Shown here piece after piece: positions 1 to 7,247 of a DNA stretch of 10,744 bases. The position numbers and the translations under genes are program-made. How positions within the stretch are numbered: the first letter of the stretch is position 1; each line of letters opens with the position of its first letter. The notes beneath the pieces were generated by a model, which saw nothing but the letters and a program-made list of their open reading frames with translations, was not told the DNA's origin and did not search any database. The DNA comes from Dichotomocladium elegans (Eukaryota > Mucoromycota > Mucoromycetes > Mucorales > Lichtheimiaceae). The DNA lies in NCBI GenBank assembly GCA_025716815.1, contig JAIXMN010000069.1, positions 27,501 through 38,244 on the forward strand, read 5' to 3'.

Positions 1-230
1 ATCCTAGGTCTTTTTTAGACTTGACTTGGACTATCCTAGGTCTTTTTTAGACTTGACTTGGAATCATCCTAGGTCTTTTTTAGACTTGACTTGGAATCAT
101 CCTAGGTCTTTTTCAGACTTGACTTGGACTCATCCTAGGTCTTTTTTAGACTTGAATGGGAATCATCCTAGGTCTTTTTTAACTTGACTTCCAATCATCC
201 TAGGTCTTTTGGGACTTGACTGGGGTCACT
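1..230. repeat. 33-bp tandem repeat array 1 (rDNA-spacer type)
   Basis: About seven copies of a 33-bp unit; the array continues beyond the left edge. The core is CCTAGGTCTTTTTTAGACTT followed by a variable GACTTGGA/CCAATCAT part. Core starts at 3, 35, 68, 101, 134, 167 and 199 give 32-33 bp spacing. Each unit contains the palindrome CCTAGG and the short inverted repeat GTCT-T5-AGAC. The same unit forms arrays at 1150-2030 and 3808-4480 in the same orientation. The neighbouring 5S and 28S make rDNA spacer subrepeats the best reading; a role in Pol I termination or fork arrest is only inference. Confidence 0.9.
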
Positions 231-476
231 CCTAGGTCTTTTCCTCAGAACGTCTAGGTCATTTTGGGACTTGACTGGGGTCACTTCAAGGACTTTTCCT
301 CAAAACGTCCAAGTCATTTTTACACTTGACTGGGGTTACTTCAAGGACTTTTCCTCAAAACGTCCAAGTCATTTTTACACTTGACTGGGACCCATCCTAG
401 GTCTTTTCCTCAAAACGTCCAAGTCATTTTTACACTTGACTGGGACCCATCTTAGGACTTTTCTGCAACACATGTG
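231..476. repeat. 55-bp composite tandem repeat
   Basis: The 33-bp array turns into a longer-period repeat. The marker CGTC(C/T)A(A/G)GTC occurs at 251, 306, 361 and 416, exactly 55 bp apart. Each unit joins a degenerate 33-bp-type part (ACACTTGACTGGG, then CCTAGGTC or TTCAAGGAC) to a 22-bp part containing TTTTCCTCAAAACGTC. A single copy of the CTCAATATGTCTAGGTC part also closes array 2 near 2005-2022, so the 22-bp piece appears to be the normal array-exit sequence that was amplified here. Confidence 0.85.
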
Positions 477-800
477 GGACATTTTCGGACATCTTTGGGA
501 CACTCTCTAGGTGTTTTCTGCAGTGAATCGCAGCATCCTTTATCGCAAAAAAATACAAAAAAACATAAAAAAATTTAAAACCGCAATAAAATGAATGGCA
601 AAAGCATGTGCATCATGAAAACAAACAGAAACCTGAAAATAAAATTTTCACCTCATGTTTTTTCGTAATAACCGCGCATTTGCATTCTTCTTATGCAAAT
701 GCCGCAATGGGTTCTTGTGCGCAAAATTTCGGCGCATCGAATAAACCAAGTTCCATGCCAAACGGACCAGAACTCGTTGAGAAACCCACAAAAGCACCTT
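470..800. repeat. Spacer module copy A: array exit, A-rich linker and 157-bp-type unit
   Basis: This stretch is collinear with 2005-2340. Shared landmarks in order are GGGACACTCTCTAG-TGTTTTCT, an A-rich linker with AAAACCG-ATAAAATGA, GGCAAAAGCATGTGCATCATG, AAACCTG-GAA, a TTTTTTC stretch, TATGCAAA-GCCGC-ATGG, GCGCATCGAAT and CAAACGGAC-AGAA. The copy is diverged by substitutions and small indels but is clearly homologous. Short ORFs here (for example from 608) are not conserved as protein between the copies, so I treat it as non-coding spacer. Confidence 0.8.
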
Positions 801-839
801 CAGGAAAATGCATTCTCGACGCGCGAGGGGCTTTTTGAC

Positions 840-1080
840 CCCGATTTCGTGCCCGGAGGGCCTCCGGAGTACCACCATTCGAACGGGCTCGTCGAGAGCT
901 TTCGAATGATCCAACTTTGAGCCCAAACGGACCACTTTATGACCTCCAAGTAATGAAAAACCTTCAAGGCCGAAATGACTTTGTTGTGTGGGGAAAGCGG
1001 CTGCATACGCCCGGTAAAACCCCGCCACCGGCGTATTGAGGAAATTCATCTATAGGATAATTAACATGCAGAAAAATGCT
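840..1080. other. Unique GC-richer spacer with inverted repeats
   Basis: No convincing gene is seen. There is a perfect 7-bp inverted repeat CCGGAGG-G-CCTCCGG at 853-867. Immediately after it are CATTCGAA (876-883) and TTCGAATG (901-908), perfect 8-bp arms enclosing a nested GCTC/GAGC stem. This segment has no counterpart in the second spacer module, where a tandem 157-bp array lies instead. ORFs on both strands overlap it but show no recognisable domain. Confidence 0.6.
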
Positions 1081-1084
1081 ACAC

Positions 1085-1130
1085 AGGGTGCAGAGATTGC
1101 GGAGGTCATGGGTTCGACTCTGCCCTTTGC
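1085..1130 (+). other. Degenerate tRNA-like element (B box)
   Basis: GGTTCGACTCT at 1111-1121 matches the Pol III B-box consensus GGTTCRANNCC at 10 of 11 positions and lies in a T-arm-like context (GGTCATGGGTTCGACTCTGCCC). No acceptable A box lies at the expected distance upstream, and the cloverleaf does not fold. It sits just before array 2, as the better tRNA-like element at 3183 sits after the 157-bp array, so the two are probably corresponding spacer parts. Likely a relic. Confidence 0.4.
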
Positions 1131-1149
1131 ATCCTGGACGGTTTCTTTC

Positions 1150-2030
1150 ACTTGGGACCTAGGTCTTTTTTAGACTTGGACCAAGGTCTTTTTCACTTGG
1201 GCCTAGGTCTTTTTTAGACTTGACTTGGCAGATCCTAGGTCTTTTTTAGACTTGACTTCCAATCATCCTAGGTCTTTTTTAGACTTGACTTCCAATCATC
1301 CTAGGTCTTTTTTAGACTTGACTTGGACTTACCCTAGGTATTTTTTAGACTTGACTTGGACTGACTCTAGGTCTTTTTTAGACTTGACTTGGACTCACCC
1401 TAGGTCTTTTTTAGACTTGAGTTGGACTTCGCCTAGGTCTTTTTTAGACTTGACTTGGACTCACCTTGGGTCTTTTTTAGACTTGACTTCCAATGATCCT
1501 AAGTCTTTTTTAGACTTGACTTGGACTGACTCTAGGTCTTTTTTACACTTGACTTCCAATGATCCTAAGTCTTTTTTAGACTTGACTTGGACTGACTCTA
1601 GGTCTTTTTCAGACTTGACTTGGACTTACCCTAGGTCTTTTTTAGACTTGATTTCCAATCATCCTAGGTCTTTTTTAGACTTGACTTCCAATCATCCTAG
1701 GTCTTTTTTAGACTTGACTTCCAATCATCCTAGGTCTTTTTTAGACTTGACTTCCAATCATCCTAGGTCTTTTTTACACTTGACTTCCAATCATCCTAGG
1801 TCTTTTTCAGACTTGACTTGGACTTACTCTAGGTCTTTTTTACACTTGATTTCCAATCATCCTAGGTCTTTTTTAGACTTGACTTGGACTGACTCTAGGT
1901 GTTTTTTAGACTTGACTTGGACTGACTCTAGGTCTTTTTTAGACTTGACTTCCAATCATCCTAGATCTTTTTTACACTTGACTGGGACTCATTCTAGGAC
2001 TTTTCCTCAATATGTCTAGGTCATTTTGGG
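1150..2030. repeat. 33-bp tandem repeat array 2
   Basis: About 26 copies of the 33-bp unit seen in array 1. The ends (1150-1220 and 1980-2030) are irregular; 24 regular units fill 1225-2019. Because 33 is a multiple of three and the unit lacks stops, one frame is open for 264 codons with an 11-residue period (P-R-S-F-L-D-L-T plus three variable residues). Changes between units are largely non-synonymous (tta/tca, gac/cac), so I do not regard it as a gene. Alternating unit types (CCAATCAT, GGACTGAC, GGACTTAC) show higher-order amplification. Confidence 0.92.
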
Positions 2031-2340
2031 ACATCATGGGGACACTCTCTAGCTGTTTTCTAGAGTTAGTCGCGGAGTGTTTGACCAAAAAAATTATACA
2101 AAAAAATAAAACAAAATTAAAACCGTGATAAAATGATAGGCAAAAGCATGTGCATCATGAAAACATTCAAAAACCTGTGAAGAAAAAATTCAACTTACGT
2201 TTTTTCATGGTAATTGAAAATTGGTGTTCTTCATATGCAAAAGCCGCGATGGTTTCTACTACAGAAAAATTTTGCGCATCGAATGAGCCTATTTGCACCT
2301 CAAACGGACAAGAAACCGCCGAGAAATATGAGATCGACTA
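2005..2340. repeat. Spacer module copy B
   Basis: Second copy of the module at 470-800: array exit with GGGACACTCTCTAG, A-rich linker with AAAACCGTGATAAAATGA, GGCAAAAGCATGTGCATCATG, then a first diverged 157-bp-type unit ending GAGATCGACTA at 2340. Order and orientation agree throughout with copy A, so array plus module was duplicated as a block. No coding potential is supported. Confidence 0.8.
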
Positions 2341-3120
2341 ATTAAGTGATTACTTGCCCCTTTTTTCGTGAATCATTTTTTACATATTACCATACCAAAG
2401 CCGCGATGGCTGCAAATAGAACAATCTTCGGCGAGTCGAATGAGCCTACTTTCATCGCAAACGGACAAGAAACCGCCGAGAAATATGAGATCGACTAATT
2501 AAGTGATTACTTGCCCCTTTTTTCGTGAATCATTTTTTACATATTACCATACCAAAGCCGCGATGGCTGCAAATAGAACAATCTTCGGCGAGTCGAATGA
2601 GCCTACTTTCATCGCAAACGGACAAGAAACCACCGAGAAATATGAGATCGACAAATTAAGTGATTACTTTGCCCCTGTTTTCGCATATCATTTTTTACAT
2701 ATTACCATACCAAAGCCGCAATGGCTGCAAATAGAACAATCTTCGGCGAGTCGAATGAGCCTACTTTCATCGCAAACGGACAAGAAACCACCGAGAAATA
2801 TGAGATCGACAAATTAAGTGATTACTTTGCCCCTGTTTTCGCATATCATTTTTTACATATTACCATACCAAAGCCGCAATGGCTGCAAATAGAACAATCT
2901 TCGGCGAGTCGAATGAGCCTACTTTCATCGCAAACGGACAAGAAACCACCGAGAAATATGAGATCGACAAATTAATTAAGCACTTACTTTACCCCTTTTT
3001 TTCACGAATCAATTTTTTCATAGTTACCATATCAAAGCCGCGATGGTTCCTGGTAAAACTAAGTTTGGCGAGTCGAATGAACCTACTTGCAGCGCAAACG
3101 GACGTGATGCTGTCGAGTAA
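2185..3120. repeat. 157/158-bp tandem repeat
   Basis: Four near-identical units start with ATTAAGTGATTACTT at 2341, 2498, 2655 and 2813 (spacing 157, 157, 158, then 158 to the next unit at 2971). They are flanked by diverged units at 2185-2340 and 2971-3120. Each carries AAAGCCGC(G/A)ATGG, GGCGAGTCGAATGA and CGCAAACGGACAAGAAACC. Units at 2655 and 2813 look identical; units at 2341 and 2498 differ at two or three bases near their ends. This indicates recent duplication. Overlapping small ORFs merely restate the repeat. Confidence 0.92.
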
Positions 3121-3182
3121 TGCACAAAAAACTGTTGGAGTTGCGGTCATGGTGGTTGATTATTTTATGTAAAACAGAAGTG

Positions 3183-3261
3183 AGCTTGATAACCAAGTGG
3201 TTAGTGCATTGGACTATCAAAGCGAAGGATTCGGGTTCGAAACCCGCACAGAGCGGGTTTT
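3183..3261 (+). other. tRNA-like Pol III element (tRNA-derived SINE head or pseudo-tRNA)
   Basis: An A box TAACCAAGTGG (3190-3200) lies 33 nt before a perfect B box GGTTCGAAACC (3234-3244), and a T4 run at 3258-3261 could end a Pol III transcript. The T stem CGGG/CCCG pairs, and the anticodon region GGACTATCAA resembles an AUC-type loop. The acceptor stem (3183-3189 with 3248-3254) does not pair, and the anticodon stem has a mismatch and oversized loop, so a working tRNA is unlikely. AAACCCGC (3240-3247) also pairs perfectly with GCGGGTTT (3253-3260), competing with the T arm. Confidence 0.6.
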
Positions 3262-3640
3262 GCCGCAGAGTTCGATTTTGCCCTGGTTTTGCATTTTCCA
3301 CCTCTTTTTTTTTCCGTTTTTTTTCCTTCTTTCCTTGCAAACAGACATGGTGCACCATGGTCTTCGGAAAGAAATGACAAACGAAGCATTTTGATGTGTT
3401 TTTGTGACAAAAATAATCAAACACATTCGTTTTCTACAAAAAATCAAAGAAAGGTGTAAAGGGGAATGGTTGACCTTTGGTTAGGAACTTGACCTTTTTT
3501 TTTTTTTGAACAAAAAATTTTGTTTTCAACGGTGCACTATATTCAAAAAGCACGAGTAATAAGTAAATGAGCATGGTAATAAAAAAAAAAAGAAGCATGC
3601 ATGGTGTCTTGCGCAAAAAAAATTGAAAGGGGAAAAAAAA
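3262..3640. other. A/T-homopolymer-rich spacer, no gene seen
   Basis: T-rich runs (about 3304-3335, 3494-3506) and A-runs (3580-3592, 3615-3622, 3632-3642) dominate. ORFs on both strands read mainly F/K-rich low-complexity peptides. No motif, RNA structure or repeat relation to the other modules was recognised. It separates the tRNA-like element from the 3' end of the 5S gene. Confidence 0.6.
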
Positions 3641-3654
3641 AAGTACAGCAAAAA

Positions 3655-3772
3655 ACCTACAGCACACAGTATTCCCATGTCGTCCCCGACCATAGTACTG
3701 ACTGTGCCAGATGGGGCTTAACTGCGGAGATCGAACGGGATCCGGTGCATTCCCCATTGTATGGCCGTAGGT
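3655..3772 (-). rRNA. 5S ribosomal RNA
   Basis: Read on the minus strand, this 118-nt segment has the standard 5S length and layout. It starts ACCTACGGCCATAC and ends GTGCTGTAGGT; the ends form a 9-bp helix I with one G-U. Helix II pairs ATGGGG with CCCCAT. CCGGATCCCGTTCGATCTCCG with AGTTAAGC is the conserved helix III/A-box region. CACAGT pairs with ACTGTG in helix V, around the loop-E sequences AGTACTA and GGGAATA and a GTCGGGGACGAC helix IV hairpin. A T6 run (3655-3650) directly at the 3' end fits Pol III termination. Helices differ from common 5S sequences yet still pair, so it looks functional. It has the same strand as the 28S fragment about 1 kb upstream, the linked arrangement known in many fungi. 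Confidence 0.93.
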
Positions 3773-3807
3773 TATCTTGTCTTTTTTTTTCATTTTGACA
3801 AGCACTT

Positions 3808-4480
3808 TTTTTTTCACCTAGGACTTTTTACCTTGTATCTCGGCCAACTTTCCCTTAAGACCTTGTCTGAGACCTTGGCCATCTTGTCCCTAGGTCTTTT
3901 TCACTTAGACCTCGGCCATTTTGCCCTAGGACTTTGCCTTAGACTTGGACTGACTTGGACCTAGGTCTTTTTTTGACTTGACTTGGACTTGGCCTAGGTC
4001 TTTTCTAGACTTGACTGGGACTTACCCTAGGTCTTTTTTAGACTTGGCCTCCAGTCATCCTAGGTCTATTTTACACTTGACGTCCATTCATCCTAGGTCT
4101 TTTTTAGACTTGGCCTTCAGTCATCCTAGGTCTTTTTCAGACTTGACTTGGACTTACCCTAGGTCTTTTTTAGACTTGACTTCTGGTCATCCTAGGTCTT
4201 TTTTAGACTTGACTTCTGGTCATCCTAGGTCTTTTTTACACTTGACGTCCATTCATCCTAGGTCTTTTTTAGACTTGGCCTTCAGTCATCCTAGGTCTTT
4301 TTTAGACTTGGCCTTCAGTCATCCTAGGTCTTTTTTACACTTGACTTGGACTGACCCTAAGTCTTTTTTACACTTGGACCATCTTGCCCCTAGGACTTTG
4401 CCTTAGACCTTGTCCTTAGACCTTGACTGACTTGTCCTTAGACCCTAGACCTTAGTCTTTGACCATCTTGTCCCCTAGGA
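3808..4480. repeat. 33-bp tandem repeat array 3 (between 28S and 5S)
   Basis: The same CCTAGGTCTTTTTTAGACTT unit as arrays 1 and 2. About 13 regular units occupy 3957-4370, with degenerate CCTAGGACTTT(T)-CCTT-GACCTTG versions on both sides (3815-3956 and 4370-4480). The regular part is open in one frame for 142 codons for the same reason as array 2. Unit variants here (GGCCTTCAGTCAT, GACTTCTGGTCAT, GACGTCCATTCAT) differ from those of the other arrays, so this array has been homogenised separately. It lies in the 28S-to-5S spacer. Confidence 0.9.
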
Positions 4481-4763
4481 CTTTTAGCTTCACATTCGAC
4501 TTGCGTATAAAGGCCAGCATCCCATACCACCGTATTCGCGCGTGGCACTTTGCATTTTTTTTAATTTTTCGCAATCAGTTGTCGGCAAATGCCAACGCCT
4601 ATTGCTTTAAACACACTTGAACGCTTACTTCAAGTCGACACTTTTGCTTTCTCTAATGAAAAAGCCAACTCAAGTCTTTGCGTTAAGCAATAAAAGACCC
4701 AAATGTCTTGGTTTATCTGCCCCCTTGTCTTCATGTTCTCTTTCAAGAAATGAATCCAAAAGG
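4481..4763. other. Spacer next to the 28S 3' end
   Basis: Between array 3 and the 28S 3' end no gene is seen. There is a TATAAA (4506-4511), a CpG-rich CGTATTCGCGCGTGGCAC stretch and a T-run after it. On the minus strand this would be the region immediately downstream of mature 28S (3' external transcribed spacer). A 74-codon ORF from 4617 runs into the rRNA antisense and is not credible. Confidence 0.5.
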
Positions 4764-5159
4764 ACAAATAGTAGAACAAGGGCTGAACCTCAGAACATCG
4801 TGGCAACAGAGGCCACTCTAGTCCTTACAGTACCCCGTTAATTTCAAATCGTCTGTTTGCCATTTCAGAGTCTGAAGGCATTCCATTGACTTGAAGGCTT
4901 CTCTAAATGTCATTTCCAACACCTAGAGGAAAACCTCAGTAGGCTCTCGAGTACTAAAGCACTCTATCGATGCAGTTCTCTGCATTCAAACACACATAGC
5001 ATCCTTTCCAGCATGGATTCTGACTTAGAGGCGTTCAGCCATTATCCAGCAGATGGTAGCTTCGCAACATTGGCCTTTCAACCAGTCGCATGTACCAATT
5101 ATCTGAATGAAGGGTTCCTCTCGTACTAACTTCAATTACTGTTGGGATACCAAATCCAT

Positions 5160-5214
<55 letters not shown>

Positions 5215-5361
5215 ATTAGTGGGTGAACAATCCAACGCTTACTGAATTCTGCTTCAGTATGATAGGAAGAGCCGACATCGAAGAATCAAAAAGCAACGTC
5301 GCTATGAACGCTTGGCTGCCACAAGCCAGTTATTATACACTAGTAACTTATCTGACACCTT
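4764..5361 (-). rRNA. 28S/25S rRNA, 3'-terminal fragment, 5'-truncated
   Basis: The minus strand reproduces the last ~600 nt of eukaryotic large-subunit rRNA. Landmarks in order: AACTGGCTTGTGGCAG (ending the peptidyl-transferase loop), AAGCGTTCATAGCGACG, GATGTCGGCTCTTCCTATCAT, TTGTTCACCCACTAATAGGG, GACCGTCGTGAGACAGGTTAG, the sarcin-ricin loop AGTACGAGAGGAAC (5114-5127), GGCTGAACGCCTCTAAGTC, then ACGGGGTACTGTAAG and CCCTTGTTCTACTATTTGT at the 3' end. Where it differs from yeast, some helices still pair (TTGG/CCAA near 5145), so most of it evolved under constraint. Upstream of AACTGGC (5332-5361) the universally conserved GGGATAAC context is lost, with indels, and homology ends. The copy cannot encode a functional 28S; it is a truncated rDNA unit, array edge or assembly junction. 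Confidence 0.93.
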
Positions 5362-5486
5362 TTTAAAACCCAGCCAGTGAACTCCCAAGCCCAAAAATTC
5401 TTACTATATACACTCCACAGCCCAGGGTTGAACCCAGGACCTCTTACTAGGAGGCTCTAGTACTAACCAACTCTACAACTATAACC
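5361..5486 (-). mobile_element. tRNA-derived SINE-like element
   Basis: On the minus strand a tRNA-like head starts near 5485. It has an A box TTGTAGAGTTGG (5478-5467) and a B box GGTTCAACCCT (5434-5424, 10 of 11). The acceptor arms GTTATAG and CTGTGGA pair at six of seven positions if G-U is allowed. The anticodon region CCTCCTAG resembles tRNA-Arg(CCU). A non-tRNA body follows (5413-5373) and ends in TTTTAAAAA at about 5362-5370, directly against the broken 5' edge of the 28S fragment. Head, body and A-rich end fit a SINE; no target-site duplication could be shown. Confidence 0.55.
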
Positions 5487-5595
5487 CTTCTAACCGGACC
5501 AGAAACGATTATATGTGGTGGTGTGTTGTGATTGCTACTGTTTGTTATAAGCAATATGTATATAGTTTCGTTTCAATTTAATATGAAAGGCTATC
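5487..5595. other. Short linker before the 165-bp satellite
   Basis: About 110 bp of AT-rich sequence with a GTGGTGGTGTGTTGTG stretch. No ORF, repeat unit or RNA motif was recognised. Confidence 0.4.
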
Positions 5596-6535
5596 TCCGT
5601 TTGAGCTGAAACTGATGTCATTATTCTGGGCTGCGCATTTTTATCCTAGTTCCATTGTCATCAAGGTCGAAATAGCCCATTTTAAAAGTATTCGCGATTT
5701 CTGCCATTTTTCCAAAAATTGGCCTTAACCTTAATTTCGCGATTTCTTGATGGGATCATGTCCGTTTAAGATGAAACTAGTGTCATTCTTCTCGGCCGCG
5801 CATTCTTATCCTGATTCAATCGTCTGAAAGGTTGAAATAGCCCATTTTAAAAGTATTCGCGATTTCCGCCATTTTTCCAAAAATTGGCCTTAATCTTGAT
5901 TTCGCGATTTCTTAATGGGATCATGTCCGTTTGAGCTGAAACTAGTGTCATTCTTCTCGGCGGCTCGTTTTTATCCTGATTCAATCGTCTGCAAGGTCGA
6001 AATAGCCCATTTTAAAAGTATTCACGATTTCCGCCATTTTTCCAAAAATTGGCCTTAATCTTGATTCTGCGATTTCTTGATGGGATCATGTCCGTTTGAG
6101 CTGAAACTAGTGTCATTCTTCTCGGCGGCTCGTTTTTATCCTGATTCAATCGTCTGCAAGGTCGAAATAGCCCATTTTAAAAGTATTAGCGATTTCCGCC
6201 ATTTTTCCAAAAATTGGCCTTAATCTTGATTTCGCGATTTCTTGATGGGATCATGTCCGTTTAAGCTGAAACTAGTGTCATTCTTCTCGGCCGCGCATTC
6301 TTATCCTGATTCCATCATCAGCAAGGTTGAAATAGCCCATTTTAAAAGTATTAGCGATTTCCGCCATTTTTCCAAAAATTGGCCTTAATCTTGATTTCGC
6401 GATTTCTTGATGGGATCATGTCCGTTTAAGCTGAAACTAGTGTCATTCTTCTCGGCCGCGCATTCTTATCCTGATTCCATCATCAGCAAGGTTGAAATAG
6501 CCTGTTTAAAATTATCTGCGATTTCCACCATTTTA
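5596..6535. repeat. 165-bp satellite, five full units and one partial
   Basis: Units start at 5596, 5761, 5926, 6091, 6256 and 6421 with TCCGTTT(G/A)AG(C/A)TGAAACT. The spacing is exactly 165 bp each time with no net indel. Conserved blocks are GTCATTCTTCTCGGC, TTATCCTGATTC, GAAATAGCCCATTTTAAAAGTATT, GCCATTTTTCCAAAAATTGGCC and ATTTCGCGATTTCTT. The first and last units are the most diverged, as expected at array edges, and the last fades after about 6500. No long ORF is present. The period is close to nucleosomal repeat length. Confidence 0.93.
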
Positions 6536-6743
6536 CATAATTTTGCATTGCAAGATCAAGGCAGAAAATAGAATACACAGGTCAAAGACAAGGTCTTCTA
6601 TACGAACTTGTTTAGTGATAGAGTATGTATTATTTAATATCTGTGACCAAAGTGGAGGTGTCCTAGGTGATACTTCTTTAATTTGGTCAGCTTTCAGTAT
6701 CTCTACCATTTCACTAAAGGCATAGTGCTTGTGGTTGGCTTAC
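6536..6743. other. Linker between satellite and helicase remnant, no gene seen
   Basis: AT-rich unique sequence. A 60-codon plus-strand ORF (6543-6725) has no recognisable motif. AAGAC-AAG-GTCTT is a small perfect hairpin near 6588. If the helicase remnant came from a Helitron, the element's 3' terminus (hairpin followed by CTRR on the minus strand) would be expected hereabouts, but I could not identify it. Confidence 0.4.
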
Positions 6744-7247
6744 CTACTGTCTTTCAACTATGGAATTGATTTGGTCGTCGAAATGCTTTAAGACTGAGAG
6801 GATATATGAATTATGATGCACTTTGATTGTGGAAAAACGTGTTGATGGATCAGGTGCAACAAGGAATACATCGTTTAACGTCTTTGCTCAAGTTAATGCA
6901 ACATATAATAGGCTATGGGCAAAGAAATCGCCGAGGAAAACAGTTATACTTAGGAGGGTGAGGCTTTGGACTTTGTGGATTGTTAATGCCCAGGCAAGTT
7001 GTAATGGGAACTGTGTCTGCTCATACCCAGTAAATGGGACTTCTCTGGTAATGGGCGTGATACAGAGCTGCTATTCTGGGTGGGCAAGTTTTGCAATAGT
7101 AATAGTAGTCTCTGAAAATGAGACCACAGAACAAAGTGTACCATTCACCCAACCATGCAGCACATCGATGTTATCTAATAGCAAAGTAATGCAGCTTTTC
7201 TTTCTGTGCCTAGCATGTTGTTCATCAAACATGTTTTCAGCCACCAT
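6744..7247 (-). pseudogene. PIF1-family (Helitron-type or host) DNA helicase C-terminal remnant
   Basis: The minus frame from an ATG at 7247 to a TAG at 6744-6746 reads as the end of a PIF1/RRM3-type superfamily 1B helicase. In order: LLLDNIDVLHGWVNGT (7137-7190, the 'MLL-N-GLVNG' block before motif V), CITPITREVPFTG, QFPLQLAWALTIHK (6972-7010, motif VI region), then FAHSLLYVALT, matching the 'YVALSR' end motif, and VFLVAPDPSTRFSTI. Two in-frame stops interrupt it: TAG at 7071-7073 and TGA at 6888-6890, the latter where the family has the arginine of 'ALSR'. The usual TIHKSQG is TIHKVQS, so key residues are changed. The N-terminal ATPase half (Walker A/B) is absent; the 112-bp repeat takes its place. 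Helitron RepHel or a free-standing PIF1 copy cannot be distinguished without a Rep domain. The open plus frame over 6823-7257 is its antisense shadow. Confidence 0.85.

Noticed and set aside
1225..2019. 264-codon ORF with 11-residue repeats
   Set aside because: It is the 33-bp array read in a stop-free frame. Unit differences are mostly non-synonymous, and homologous arrays 1 and 3 are interrupted or irregular.
1..2030. CRISPR array
   Set aside because: Units are contiguous 33-bp tandem copies without unique spacers, in a eukaryotic context.
2503..3172. Overlapping ORFs in the 157-bp repeat
   Set aside because: They repeat the same translated unit with shifting frames (157 is not a multiple of three), with no conserved start or domain.
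3434..3817. 127-codon minus ORF
   Set aside because: Runs through the 5S gene and A/T homopolymers; low-complexity F/K-rich peptide.
3978..4406. 142-codon ORF with the same 11-residue repeat
   Set aside because: Same cause as the ORF in array 2; it lies in the 28S-5S spacer.
4510..4555. Possible second 5S 5' end (GGCCAGCATCCCATACCACC)
   Set aside because: Only about 20 nt resemble 5S; the internal control regions do not follow.
4617..4841. 74-codon plus ORF
   Set aside because: Overlaps the 28S 3' end in antisense.
5596..6535. CENP-B box in the satellite
   Set aside because: No match to the TTCG....A..CGGG pattern in the units; only TCGCGA-type palindromes are present.
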